From a virus, in the IMG/VR virus record IMGVR_UViG_3300029319_000655, positions 1-20,630 of that record: DNA of 20,630 nt, one strand, 5' to 3'. Every line of letters starts with the position of its first letter. The first letter of the stretch is position 1. Under the pieces are notes generated by a model. The model had not been told where the DNA came from, ran no database searches, and was given only the letters and a program-made list of their open reading frames with translations. The position numbers and the translations under genes were made by a program. This document shows, piece by piece, positions 14,949 through 20,630 of the stretch.

Positions 14949-17081
14949 ATGACACTTAGCACACTTACTGTGAAAAACAGCTATTCTGGTAATGGCTCAA
15001 CCACGGCATTTAACTACACTTTTGGTATAAACAGCACGTCTGAACTAAAAGTTATTATAAGAAGTTCATTAGGCACTGAAACCACAAAAACTATTACAAC
15101 ACATTACACTGTTGCTGACTCAGGAGCTGCGGGCGGCACTGTAACATTTACATCTGGTAACACGCCAGCATCAGGTGAGACTGTCGTTCTTATAAGAGAC
15201 ACGGATCTAACACAAGAAACAGACTATGTTGCAAACGATCCGTTTCCTGCTGAAACACACGAAGATGCACTGGATAAAATGCAAATGCAGATCCAGGAGA
15301 TACAGGAAGAAGTTGATAGAACAATAAAGTTGTCTCGTACAAATACGATGACATCGACAGAATTTACTGAAAATGCTACAAGCCGTGCATCTAAGGTTTT
15401 ATCTTTTGACAGCTCTGGTGAGTTATCAGTTACAAACGAAATAGGTAACTTCTTAGGTAACTGGGCCACAGGCACAGCATTTAGTTTGCGTGATATTGTT
15501 AGACAAAACTCTACATCTGACTCAAGCACATACAAAAACGTATATATTTGTACTACAGCTCATACATCTACAGGATCATATTTAACACAAAACGATACGT
15601 CAAACTGGGCTTTACTTGTTGAGGTTGCGTCTTTTGATACTTTACAAGAACTTAACGATACAAACATATCAAGCCTAGGATCAGGGCATGTCCTTATTTA
15701 TGACGGATCTGATAGTTTTGACAACAAAGCTATAAGCGGTGATGCTACACTTGCAGCTAACGGTGCATTAACTATTGCAAACAGTGCTGTAGAAACAGCT
15801 ATGATTGCAGACGATGCCGTCACAGCAGCTAAGATGGCTGACGATGCAGTAGCAACAGCAGCTATAGCAGCAGATGCAGTAACAGGTGCAAAGATTGCAG
15901 ATGATGCTATTGACAGTGAACATTATACAGACGGGTCAATTGACACGGCTCACATTGCAGACAGTAACGTAACCACAGCAAAAATTGCAGATGATGCTAT
16001 TACAAATGCAAAATTAGCTGATGACGCTGTAGCAGCTGCGGAGCTTGCGGCCACAGCAATCAGTGGACATACAGCAATTACCAGCGGTGTTGATACAACA
16101 AATGACGTATTGTTGTTACACGATGCAGATGCCTCTGCGAACAAAAAGATTTCTGTTGCAAACCTAATATCAAGTGCAGGTGGTTTGACAGACGTTGTTG
16201 CTGACACAAGCCCACAACTAGGCGGTAACTTAGATACAAACTCACATAACATACTTATAGATGATGCACATTTTATTGCAGACGAAAATAGCAACGAACA
16301 AATAATATTCCAAACAACTGCTTCAGCTGTAAACCAGTTTGATATAACCAATGCTGCAACAGGTAATGCTCCAAGCATATCAGCTACAGGTGATGACACA
16401 AACATCAGTATGAGCTTACTACCTAAAGGTAGTGGCGTAGTATTACTTGACGGTAACGGCAGCTCTGGAGGTGTATCAGTATCTGATGGATTAATAGATA
16501 TCAGAACAGGCACAGGCAATGTTGCTAAAGTCAAATTTTATTGTGAGTCATCAAACGCACACGCACAAACCTTACAGGCAGCTCCTCATTCAGCAGGAAG
16601 TTCTGCAGTATTAGTTTTACCTACAGCATCTGGTACTTTAGTTGGCACAGGTGATAGTGGTTCTGTATCAAATGGCATGCTTGCTGGATCAATTGCAGAC
16701 AGTAAACTTTCTACAATATCTACAGCAGGTAAAGTCGATATAGGTGCATTAGAAATAGATGGTGCAACTGATATTGGCGGTGCGTTAGCAGACGCAGATT
16801 TATTTATCGTAGATGACGGTGCAAATGGCACAGAAAGAAAAGCAGCTGCGTCAAGAATAAAAACTTATGTTGGTGCAGAGGCTGGTGCATTTTCTATTGC
16901 AAACCTGGACATTGATGGTGGCACAGATATAGGTGCTGCAATACAAGATGACGACTTATTTATTATTGATGATGGTGCAGGCGGAACAAATCGTAAGGTT
17001 GCTGCATCTAGAATTAAAACGTACGCACAAGGCACAGGAGCTAGTAAAGGCTTTGCAGTTGCCATGGCTATAGCATTATAG
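14949..17081 (+). CDS. Tail fibre protein with T7 gp17-type N-terminus
   Basis: A 710-residue protein. Residues 1-150 match the T7 tail-fibre N-terminal anchor: GSTTAFNYTFGINSTSELKV, a HYTVADSGAAGGTVTFTSG strand pair, then FPAETHEDALDKMQMQIQEI and a coiled coil into the shaft. Residues 285-371 are nine imperfect ten-residue repeats with consensus (K)-I-A-D-D-A-V-x-x-A, a likely trimeric shaft. Residues 601-641 and 653-693 are an internal duplication, and the protein ends GFAVAMAIAL. Six trimers attached at the portal-adaptor region would mediate adsorption. The start has a GGA 6 bases upstream and follows the terminator closely. The next gene begins after an AGGAGG. Confidence 0.88.
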   Translation: MTLSTLTVKNSYSGNGSTTAFNYTFGINSTSELKVIIRSSLGTETTKTITTHYTVADSGAAGGTVTFTSGNTPASGETVVLIRDTDLTQETDYVANDPFPAETHEDALDKMQMQIQEIQEEVDRTIKLSRTNTMTSTEFTENATSRASKVLSFDSSGELSVTNEIGNFLGNWATGTAFSLRDIVRQNSTSDSSTYKNVYICTTAHTSTGSYLTQNDTSNWALLVEVASFDTLQELNDTNISSLGSGHVLIYDGSDSFDNKAISGDATLAANGALTIANSAVETAMIADDAVTAAKMADDAVATAAIAADAVTGAKIADDAIDSEHYTDGSIDTAHIADSNVTTAKIADDAITNAKLADDAVAAAELAATAISGHTAITSGVDTTNDVLLLHDADASANKKISVANLISSAGGLTDVVADTSPQLGGNLDTNSHNILIDDAHFIADENSNEQIIFQTTASAVNQFDITNAATGNAPSISATGDDTNISMSLLPKGSGVVLLDGNGSSGGVSVSDGLIDIRTGTGNVAKVKFYCESSNAHAQTLQAAPHSAGSSAVLVLPTASGTLVGTGDSGSVSNGMLAGSIADSKLSTISTAGKVDIGALEIDGATDIGGALADADLFIVDDGANGTERKAAASRIKTYVGAEAGAFSIANLDIDGGTDIGAAIQDDDLFIIDDGAGGTNRKVAASRIKTYAQGTGASKGFAVAMAIAL
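15801..16061 (+). repeat. Decapeptide-encoding repeats in the tail fibre shaft
   Basis: Nine imperfect coding repeats of about 30 bases (units of 10, 11, 9, 10, 10, 10, 10, 10 and a truncated last unit). Typical units are MIADDAVTAA, KIADDAITNA and KLADDAVAAA; the units with HYTDGSIDTA and HIADSNVTTA are most diverged. Regular Ile/Ala-Asp-Asp-Ala spacing suggests a repeating trimeric shaft segment whose length could change by slippage or recombination. Confidence 0.7.
16749..17027 (+). repeat. 52-residue-period internal duplication in the tail fibre C-terminus
   Basis: Residues 601-641 (16749-16871) and 653-693 (16905-17027) align over 41 positions with about 30 identities by hand. The shared frame is L-x-IDG-x-TDIG, DLFI-x-DDGA, GT-x-RK and AASRIKTY. 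The two copies are diverged at the DNA level, so the duplication is not recent. Confidence 0.75.
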
Positions 17082-17090
17082 GAGGAAAAT

Positions 17091-17420
17091 ATGGCTCAAG
17101 ATTTTGAAAGAGTTTTAAAACAAAACGTAGGCACGTCTGCTACAGAAGTCAGAGCTGCTGCAAACAGTGATGATGCTATTATTGGCATGCGTTTTGCTAA
17201 TAAAACAGGATCAACTGTAACAGTAGATGCCACTGTAAAAAACTCATCAACAAGCTATTACTTAATTAAAGATGCACCTGTACCAGCTGGCGGATCTTTA
17301 GAATTAATTGATGGCGGCTCAAAAGTAGTATTGCAGTCAGGAGACTCAGTAGAGGCTCTTTGTAATACAGCTAGTGCAGTTGATTGTATTTTATCAGTTG
17401 TTGATACAATAAGTGAATAA
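17091..17420 (+). CDS. Small beta-rich protein of the fibre module
   Basis: A 109-residue protein just after the tail fibre, with AGGAGG at 17080-17085. It begins MAQDFERVLKQNVG and then alternates strands and Gly/Asp turns: IIGMRFANKTGSTVTVDATVKN, a YYLIKDAPVPAGGSLELI hairpin and a C-terminal IDC/VDT strand region. The mid-part 'P-V-P-A-G-G-S-L-E-L' resembles small jelly-roll or Ig-like domains attached to virions of marine phages. No catalytic motif or signal peptide is visible. The likely role is a fibre-associated structural protein or a fibre capping domain; this is inferred from position and fold appearance only. Confidence 0.65.
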   Translation: MAQDFERVLKQNVGTSATEVRAAANSDDAIIGMRFANKTGSTVTVDATVKNSSTSYYLIKDAPVPAGGSLELIDGGSKVVLQSGDSVEALCNTASAVDCILSVVDTISE

Positions 17421-17433
17421 TTAGGAGAATAAT

Positions 17434-18000
17434 ATGGCAGCTACAATTCCAACTAACGGTATAGTTTTAAACTCAGGTTTAAATGTTGCTGATGGTGACA
17501 TAACACTGGCTAGTGGGCACGGTATAAATTTTGCAGCTACTTCAGATGCAACTGATATGTCATCAGAGTTACTTGATGACTATGAAGAGGGAACTTTTAC
17601 TTTTTATATAAAAGACGGTAGTAACAATGCAGTTACCATGAACACTGGTTATGACGATGGTCAATACACAAAAATAGGAAATATGGTGCACGCCCGTGGT
17701 TATGCTGTTGTAACAAGTATTGGAAGTGCTAGTGGTAACATGAACTTACAAGGACTGCCCTACGCCATAGGAGATTCTAATCACAATTATACATCTATGC
17801 AGGTAGGTTATTTTTCTAACATGAAAGCAGCTAACAGTAACGTCTTCCAAGGTATAACTTTGGGAGGTTTTGGAGCAATTGGTGCTACTACAATAACATT
17901 GTCCACAACAGATCAAGATGGAGGCATGTCAACTCTACAAGCTGATGAAATAAATAATTCAAATTTTAACATGATGTGGGAAATACATTACAGAGTTTAG
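17434..18000 (+). CDS. Adhesin / receptor-binding protein with DYEEGT module (first cassette)
   Basis: A 188-residue protein preceded by AGGAG. Residues 1-45 resemble fibre trunk sequence (GIVLNSGLNVADGDITLASG). From residue 46 it has LLDDYEEGTFTFYIKDG followed by YDDGQYTKIGNMVHARG, a module widespread in marine phage fibres, and ends in a beta strand IHYRV. The same DYEEGT...Y-x-K-(I/V)-G layout appears in the 341-residue protein at 18306. It lacks the long N-terminal anchor of that protein, so it probably assembles on another fibre component. Receptor binding is inferred from family resemblance and location. It is followed at once by a 97-residue protein that has a paralogue after the second DYEEGT gene. 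Confidence 0.65.
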   Translation: MAATIPTNGIVLNSGLNVADGDITLASGHGINFAATSDATDMSSELLDDYEEGTFTFYIKDGSNNAVTMNTGYDDGQYTKIGNMVHARGYAVVTSIGSASGNMNLQGLPYAIGDSNHNYTSMQVGYFSNMKAANSNVFQGITLGGFGAIGATTITLSTTDQDGGMSTLQADEINNSNFNMMWEIHYRV

Positions 18001-18011
18001 GAGGAAACAAT

Positions 18012-18305
18012 ATGGCGATAACAAAAACAACAGAAGTAGATAAAATAGAAGTAGTTGGACAGCACAAAGCTGTTCAAGTGCGAACAGCCACCATTATTAA
18101 AGAGGATGGAACAGAACTAACTAGGTCTTTTAGAAGACACGTTTTGCATCCTGGAACCCTTGATGCAAGCAACAATTTAGTTGACACTGATATTTCAGCA
18201 GAAGACGCAGATGTAAAGGCTATTGCAACTGCAGTTTGGTCTGATGCCGTAAAAACTGCTTGGAAAAATAAGTTGATAGCCGATAAGTCTGGCCCAGGAG
18301 CGTAA
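18012..18305 (+). CDS. Conserved 97-residue fibre-module protein (paralogue 1)
   Basis: I place the start at the ATG at 18012, not at an in-frame ATG at 17976. AGGAGG lies at 17999-18004, the upstream ATG is inside the previous gene without a ribosome site, and the paralogue at 19351 starts with the same MAITK. The product is compact and charged: KIEVVG-x-HKAVQV, a RHVLHPGTLD turn, a SAEDADV helix start and a C-terminal VWSD...WKNKLIADKS helix. It has about 73 identities over 97 positions with the protein at 19351. The function is not known to me. Pairing with each DYEEGT adhesin suggests a dedicated assembly factor or fibre component. Its stop abuts the next ATG. Confidence 0.78.
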   Translation: MAITKTTEVDKIEVVGQHKAVQVRTATIIKEDGTELTRSFRRHVLHPGTLDASNNLVDTDISAEDADVKAIATAVWSDAVKTAWKNKLIADKSGPGA

Positions 18306-19331
18306 ATGAGCTACATCGGACAAGGACTACCAGCTGATACTTTTCAGGGGTACACAACAGACAGCTTTACAGGTGACGGCAGTGCTACGACATTTACGTT
18401 GTCAAAGCAGCCTTTTTCTGAAAACAGTTTAATCGTTGTCATCAACAACGTCATACAAAAACCTACAACAAACTTCACCGTATCAGGCACAACACTCACA
18501 ATTGTTGGCACAGCTGTGGCATCAGGTGATGTAATCTACGCTATACACACAGGTGGCGTATTGCCTATTGGTGAAGCAAACAGAGTTGATCTCAACGGTG
18601 CATCCGATCAGCTTATTCTCGATGCGGATGCCGATACAACAATCAGTGCTGACACTGATGACCAAATAGATTTTAAAGTTGGTGGCACAGACCAAATAAA
18701 ATTAACAGATGGTGTTTTAGCACCAACAACAACTAATGATGTTGACCTAGGTAGTACAAGTCTAAGATTTAAAGATGTGGCTATATCAAATGATATTGCA
18801 CATTTAGATAATGCTGGGACTGGAAGAACACTTTACGATAGGTCTGCTAATATGTTAGGTAATACAGGAACAAACCTAACTGCTGCTTCACTCTATGTAG
18901 GAGGCACAGGTTCAGCTAATCAACTTGATGATTATGAAGAAGGTACATGGACACCGACATTTAGTGATGGTTTCTATGCTATGGGTAGTTTTAGTATTCA
19001 ATCAGGACGATATGTTAAAGTTGGAAGACAAGTATTTATTCAGATGTATATAGCAACTGGAGCTTCAGGCTGGACTTCTAATGGTAATCAAATAGTTGTC
19101 AATGGACTTCCTTTTACTACGACAAATGATTCTTCAATATATAACAGAGGTTTTGGTGGTTTTGGATATTCAACTATGAAAGACTCTAATGGTCACATAA
19201 TTACAAATAGTGATGCTACATCATTTAAACTATATAGAGATGGTTATTATAGTTTTACAAGAGGAAGTAACCATACAGGTGGTAATAATGAAACACTTAT
19301 ATGTGGTCTTGTTTATGAAACAACAGCATAA
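18306..19331 (+). CDS. Tail fibre / adhesin with anchor domain and DYEEGT module (second cassette)
   Basis: A 341-residue protein starting MSYIGQGLPADTFQ. Residues about 20-85 resemble a short T7-fibre-like anchor (FTGDGSATTFTL, then NSLIVVINNV and TIVGTAVASGDVIYAI). Residues 95-130 carry the Asp-rich NGASDQLILDADADTTISA trunk seen in marine phage fibres. From about residue 205 it shows LDDYEEGTWTPTFSDG and RYVKVGRQVFIQ, as in the protein at 17434, with a Gly/Ser/Asn-rich C-terminal domain ending ETLICGLVYE. The first half of the gene is visibly less AT-rich than the second, suggesting a recombined distal domain. The start directly follows the TAA of the preceding gene. Confidence 0.78.
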   Translation: MSYIGQGLPADTFQGYTTDSFTGDGSATTFTLSKQPFSENSLIVVINNVIQKPTTNFTVSGTTLTIVGTAVASGDVIYAIHTGGVLPIGEANRVDLNGASDQLILDADADTTISADTDDQIDFKVGGTDQIKLTDGVLAPTTTNDVDLGSTSLRFKDVAISNDIAHLDNAGTGRTLYDRSANMLGNTGTNLTAASLYVGGTGSANQLDDYEEGTWTPTFSDGFYAMGSFSIQSGRYVKVGRQVFIQMYIATGASGWTSNGNQIVVNGLPFTTTNDSSIYNRGFGGFGYSTMKDSNGHIITNSDATSFKLYRDGYYSFTRGSNHTGGNNETLICGLVYETTA

Positions 19332-19350
19332 TATTTAAAAGGAGAAAACA

Positions 19351-19647
19351 ATGGCAATAACAAAAGAAACAGAAATAGTAAAAATAGAAGTGGTTGGAAA
19401 GCATAAAGCTGTTCAAGTTGCTACTGATACTGTTATTAAAGAGGATGATGCAGAAATATCTCGTAGCACACATAGACATGTTCTACATCCAGGCACTTTA
19501 GATGATAGTGATAATTTAGTTGAAACTGATTTATCTGCAGAAGATGCGGATGTTCAGGCAGTTGCAAACTCTGTGTGGTCTGACTCTGTCAAAACTTCAT
19601 GGAAAAATAAATTAATAGCCGATAAGTCAGATTTTCCAGGAGCATAA
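19351..19647 (+). CDS. Conserved 98-residue fibre-module protein (paralogue 2)
   Basis: A paralogue of the product at 18012, with the same MAITK start, KIEVVG, HKAVQV, RHVLHPGTLD, SAEDADV and WKNKLIADKS blocks. Differences are spread along the chain (for example Q/K, F/T, A/S), so the copies have diverged rather than just been duplicated. AAAGGAG precedes the ATG. It follows the 341-residue DYEEGT adhesin as paralogue 1 follows the 188-residue one. Function unknown; a partner or chaperone of the preceding adhesin is the simplest reading. Its stop lies one base before the next ATG. Confidence 0.8.
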   Translation: MAITKETEIVKIEVVGKHKAVQVATDTVIKEDDAEISRSTHRHVLHPGTLDDSDNLVETDLSAEDADVQAVANSVWSDSVKTSWKNKLIADKSDFPGA

Positions 19648-19648
19648 G

Positions 19649-20161
19649 ATGAGCCAGACACAGGTAGAGAGATTATTTATAGCGGATAAAGAAAAAATTA
19701 TGGCTGAAACTTGGAGACTGCACACCAGTTTACAAACAAGTAATGGAGATAATATACTTACATCTAATTTAGAAAGAGCTGACACTAGCATTGTTGATGG
19801 TCAATTGAATGCAGGCATGACAGAATCATCAGGTGTGTTTACATTTCCAAAAACAGGTTTTTATAGAGTAACTTTTAGTGTTTACTATTATTCAGATGGT
19901 CAAGGAGATACTAATTATTGTGGAGCTTTAATTTTAGTCACAACAGATAATTCTACTTATGCAAACACAGCAATAGGATATGAAAGTATGCCAGCAAGTA
20001 GTGACCACGCTCATTTAACTGTAACTCAAAACATTGATGTTACCGATACATCAAACGTAAAAGTAAAATTTAATTGTAACACAGACAGAGATGCAACAGC
20101 AGTTGGACATAGCACACAAACTAGAACAAGCATGACATTTACATATTTAGGAGATACATAA
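19649..20161 (+). CDS. C1q/TNF-like beta-sandwich adhesin
   Basis: A 170-residue protein. A helical N-terminus (VERLFIADKEKIMAETWRL) leads to a domain with the marks of C1q/TNF-type jelly rolls in phage fibres: SGVFTFPKTGFYRVTFSVYYY (about residues 81-101), a central ALILVTTDNSTYA pair of strands, a DVTDTSNVKVKFNC strand, and the C-terminal TSMTFTYLGDT. Such domains trimerise and often form the receptor-binding tip. The start at 19649 is favoured by its tight spacing to the previous stop and GGAG upstream; the ATG at 19700 would drop the helical part. Binding specificity cannot be read from the sequence. Confidence 0.68.
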   Translation: MSQTQVERLFIADKEKIMAETWRLHTSLQTSNGDNILTSNLERADTSIVDGQLNAGMTESSGVFTFPKTGFYRVTFSVYYYSDGQGDTNYCGALILVTTDNSTYANTAIGYESMPASSDHAHLTVTQNIDVTDTSNVKVKFNCNTDRDATAVGHSTQTRTSMTFTYLGDT

Positions 20162-20162
20162 A

Positions 20163-20489
20163 ATGAGATTACCAGACGGTAGGCCAGACCATATAGAGGA
20201 TTATTTAATTAAAGTTCGTGCTGGACAATGGTTTGGTTGGTCAGACAGCAAAGATAAAATTTATGCTAACTTGATAGTGCATGACGGTGGTAGTAAACCA
20301 TCAGAGGCAGACTGTGTTGCAGGACTAAAAGCCATGCAAGATGCGTGGGATTTAGAAAATGACTCTTACAAGTCTAAACGTAGAGCAGAATATCCAAGCA
20401 TTGCAGATCAATTAGATGATATATATCATAATGGTATTGATGGTTGGAAAGCTACAATAAAAGCAGTAAAGGATAAATACGCAAAATGA
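20163..20489 (+). CDS. Probable tail-fibre assembly / small conserved marine phage protein
   Basis: A 108-residue soluble protein with the conserved C-terminal pattern YKSKRRAEYPSIADQLDDIY, then H-x-GIDGWK and a final lysine-rich helix ending KDKYAK. This R-x-x-EYP-I-DQLD-x-(I/L)-(Y/W)H pattern is common in small proteins beside tail-fibre genes of marine and other tailed phages and is often labelled tail-fibre assembly or XkdW-like. The N-terminal half (about residues 11-60) has Trp-Phe-Gly-Trp and an acidic helix. It lies between an adhesin gene and a new fibre gene, whose ATG overlaps its TGA (ATGA), so synthesis is coupled. A chaperone role is inferred, not shown. Confidence 0.65.
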   Translation: MRLPDGRPDHIEDYLIKVRAGQWFGWSDSKDKIYANLIVHDGGSKPSEADCVAGLKAMQDAWDLENDSYKSKRRAEYPSIADQLDDIYHNGIDGWKATIKAVKDKYAK

Positions 20490-20630
20490 GTTATATAGGA
20501 AGAGACATAAGAACAGGAGCATTCAGACAGCTCGATGACATATCATCAGGGTTCGACGGTTCTGATACCACGCACACTATGCAGGTCAACTCGACCAATG
20601 TCAGCGTCGGTGATGTGAATCAAATACTTT
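20486..20630 (+). CDS. Start of a further tail fibre gene (truncated by window end)
   Basis: The first 48 codons are open to the window edge. The product begins MSYIGRDIRTGAFRQLDDIS, then SGFDGSDTTHTM and a strand with SVGDVNQIL. The MSYIG start and the (F)-D-GS-x-TT-x-(T)-(L/M) block are shared with the anchor domain of the 341-residue fibre, so this is probably another fibre with the same virion-attachment end. Its codons are noticeably richer in G and C than the genes just before it. It overlaps the preceding stop as ATGA. The distal domain and length are unknown from this window. Confidence 0.7.
   Translation, partial: MSYIGRDIRTGAFRQLDDISSGFDGSDTTHTMQVNSTNVSVGDVNQIL

Noticed and set aside
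15950-16534. Long minus-strand frame (194 codons)
   Set aside because: It mirrors the repetitive tail-fibre gene, has a low-complexity Ser/Ala/Val-rich translation, no ribosome site and no plausible family.
17976-18011. Upstream start for the 97-residue protein
   Set aside because: This ATG lies inside the preceding gene with no ribosome site. The ATG at 18012 has AGGAGG and matches the start of the paralogue at 19351.
18427-18443. Inverted repeat CGTTGT-(5)-ACAACG
   Set aside because: It lies inside coding sequence for a conserved Ile-Val-Val-Ile-Asn-Asn strand. There is no T-run or gap, so it is probably chance.
1-20630. CRISPR arrays, insertion sequences, attachment sites, toxin-antitoxin pairs
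   Set aside because: No spaced direct repeats, transposase, integrase or terminal inverted repeats were seen. The zeta-like domain has no neighbouring antitoxin gene and is part of a virion protein.

Overview
The window is a 20.6 kb piece of a tailed, podovirus-type phage genome (or a closely related prophage), probably marine. It is AT-rich, gene-dense and entirely plus-strand, and every recognisable gene builds the virion. The proteins resemble those of marine short-tailed phages of the pelagiphage / HMO-2011 / cyanopodovirus kind, which suggests an abundant marine alphaproteobacterium (SAR11, SAR116) as host. The phage type is read from protein families and gene order. The host is inference only, since the window holds no integrase, tRNA or host gene. 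Replication, packaging and lysis genes must lie outside.

Layout. (1) 1-3604, head: end of the portal gene, a Bbp19-like small protein, scaffold, a 117-base gap with two abutting hairpins, major capsid protein and a probable decoration/cement protein, closed by a strong TTCG hairpin. (2) 3649-4232: three small very basic proteins of 49, 50 and 90 residues that all end in a Lys-rich stretch followed by TLVG. (3) 4234-7343, short tail: gp11-like adaptor and gp12-like nozzle, the latter with three HG-x-S-x-GD motifs. (4) 7336-14839, DNA ejection: counterparts of T7 gp13, gp14, gp15 and gp16. The last is a 1580-residue 'polyvalent' protein with an embedded zeta-toxin-like P-loop kinase and an LPD38-like region. 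(5) 14840-14948: promoter-like sequence followed at once by a textbook Rho-independent terminator. (6) 14949-20630, host-recognition module: a T7-type tail fibre, a small beta-rich protein, two successive units of [DYEEGT-type adhesin + 97/98-residue paralogous protein], a C1q/TNF-like adhesin, a probable fibre assembly protein, and the start of one more fibre gene that runs off the window.

How it works together. Portal, scaffold, capsid and decoration proteins form the head. The adaptor and nozzle complete the short tail. The gp13-16-like proteins sit inside the head and are expected to be ejected into the host ahead of the DNA. The fibre array provides adsorption. Genes are packed with stop/start overlaps (TAATG at 3960, 4821 and 7776; ATGA at 10097 and 20486; 8 bases at 7336) or abutting stop-start pairs (1058, 1283, 18306), so translational coupling is likely. 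Only two gaps exceed 100 bases (2135-2251 and 14840-14948), and both carry candidate regulatory structure.

The best candidate for something new is the zeta-toxin-like kinase domain inside the gp16-position ejection protein. It would be a nucleotide-binding enzyme delivered with the genome, in a set of ejection proteins where I find no lytic transglycosylase. Next are the shared TLVG tails of three consecutive basic proteins and the duplicated adhesin/small-protein unit.
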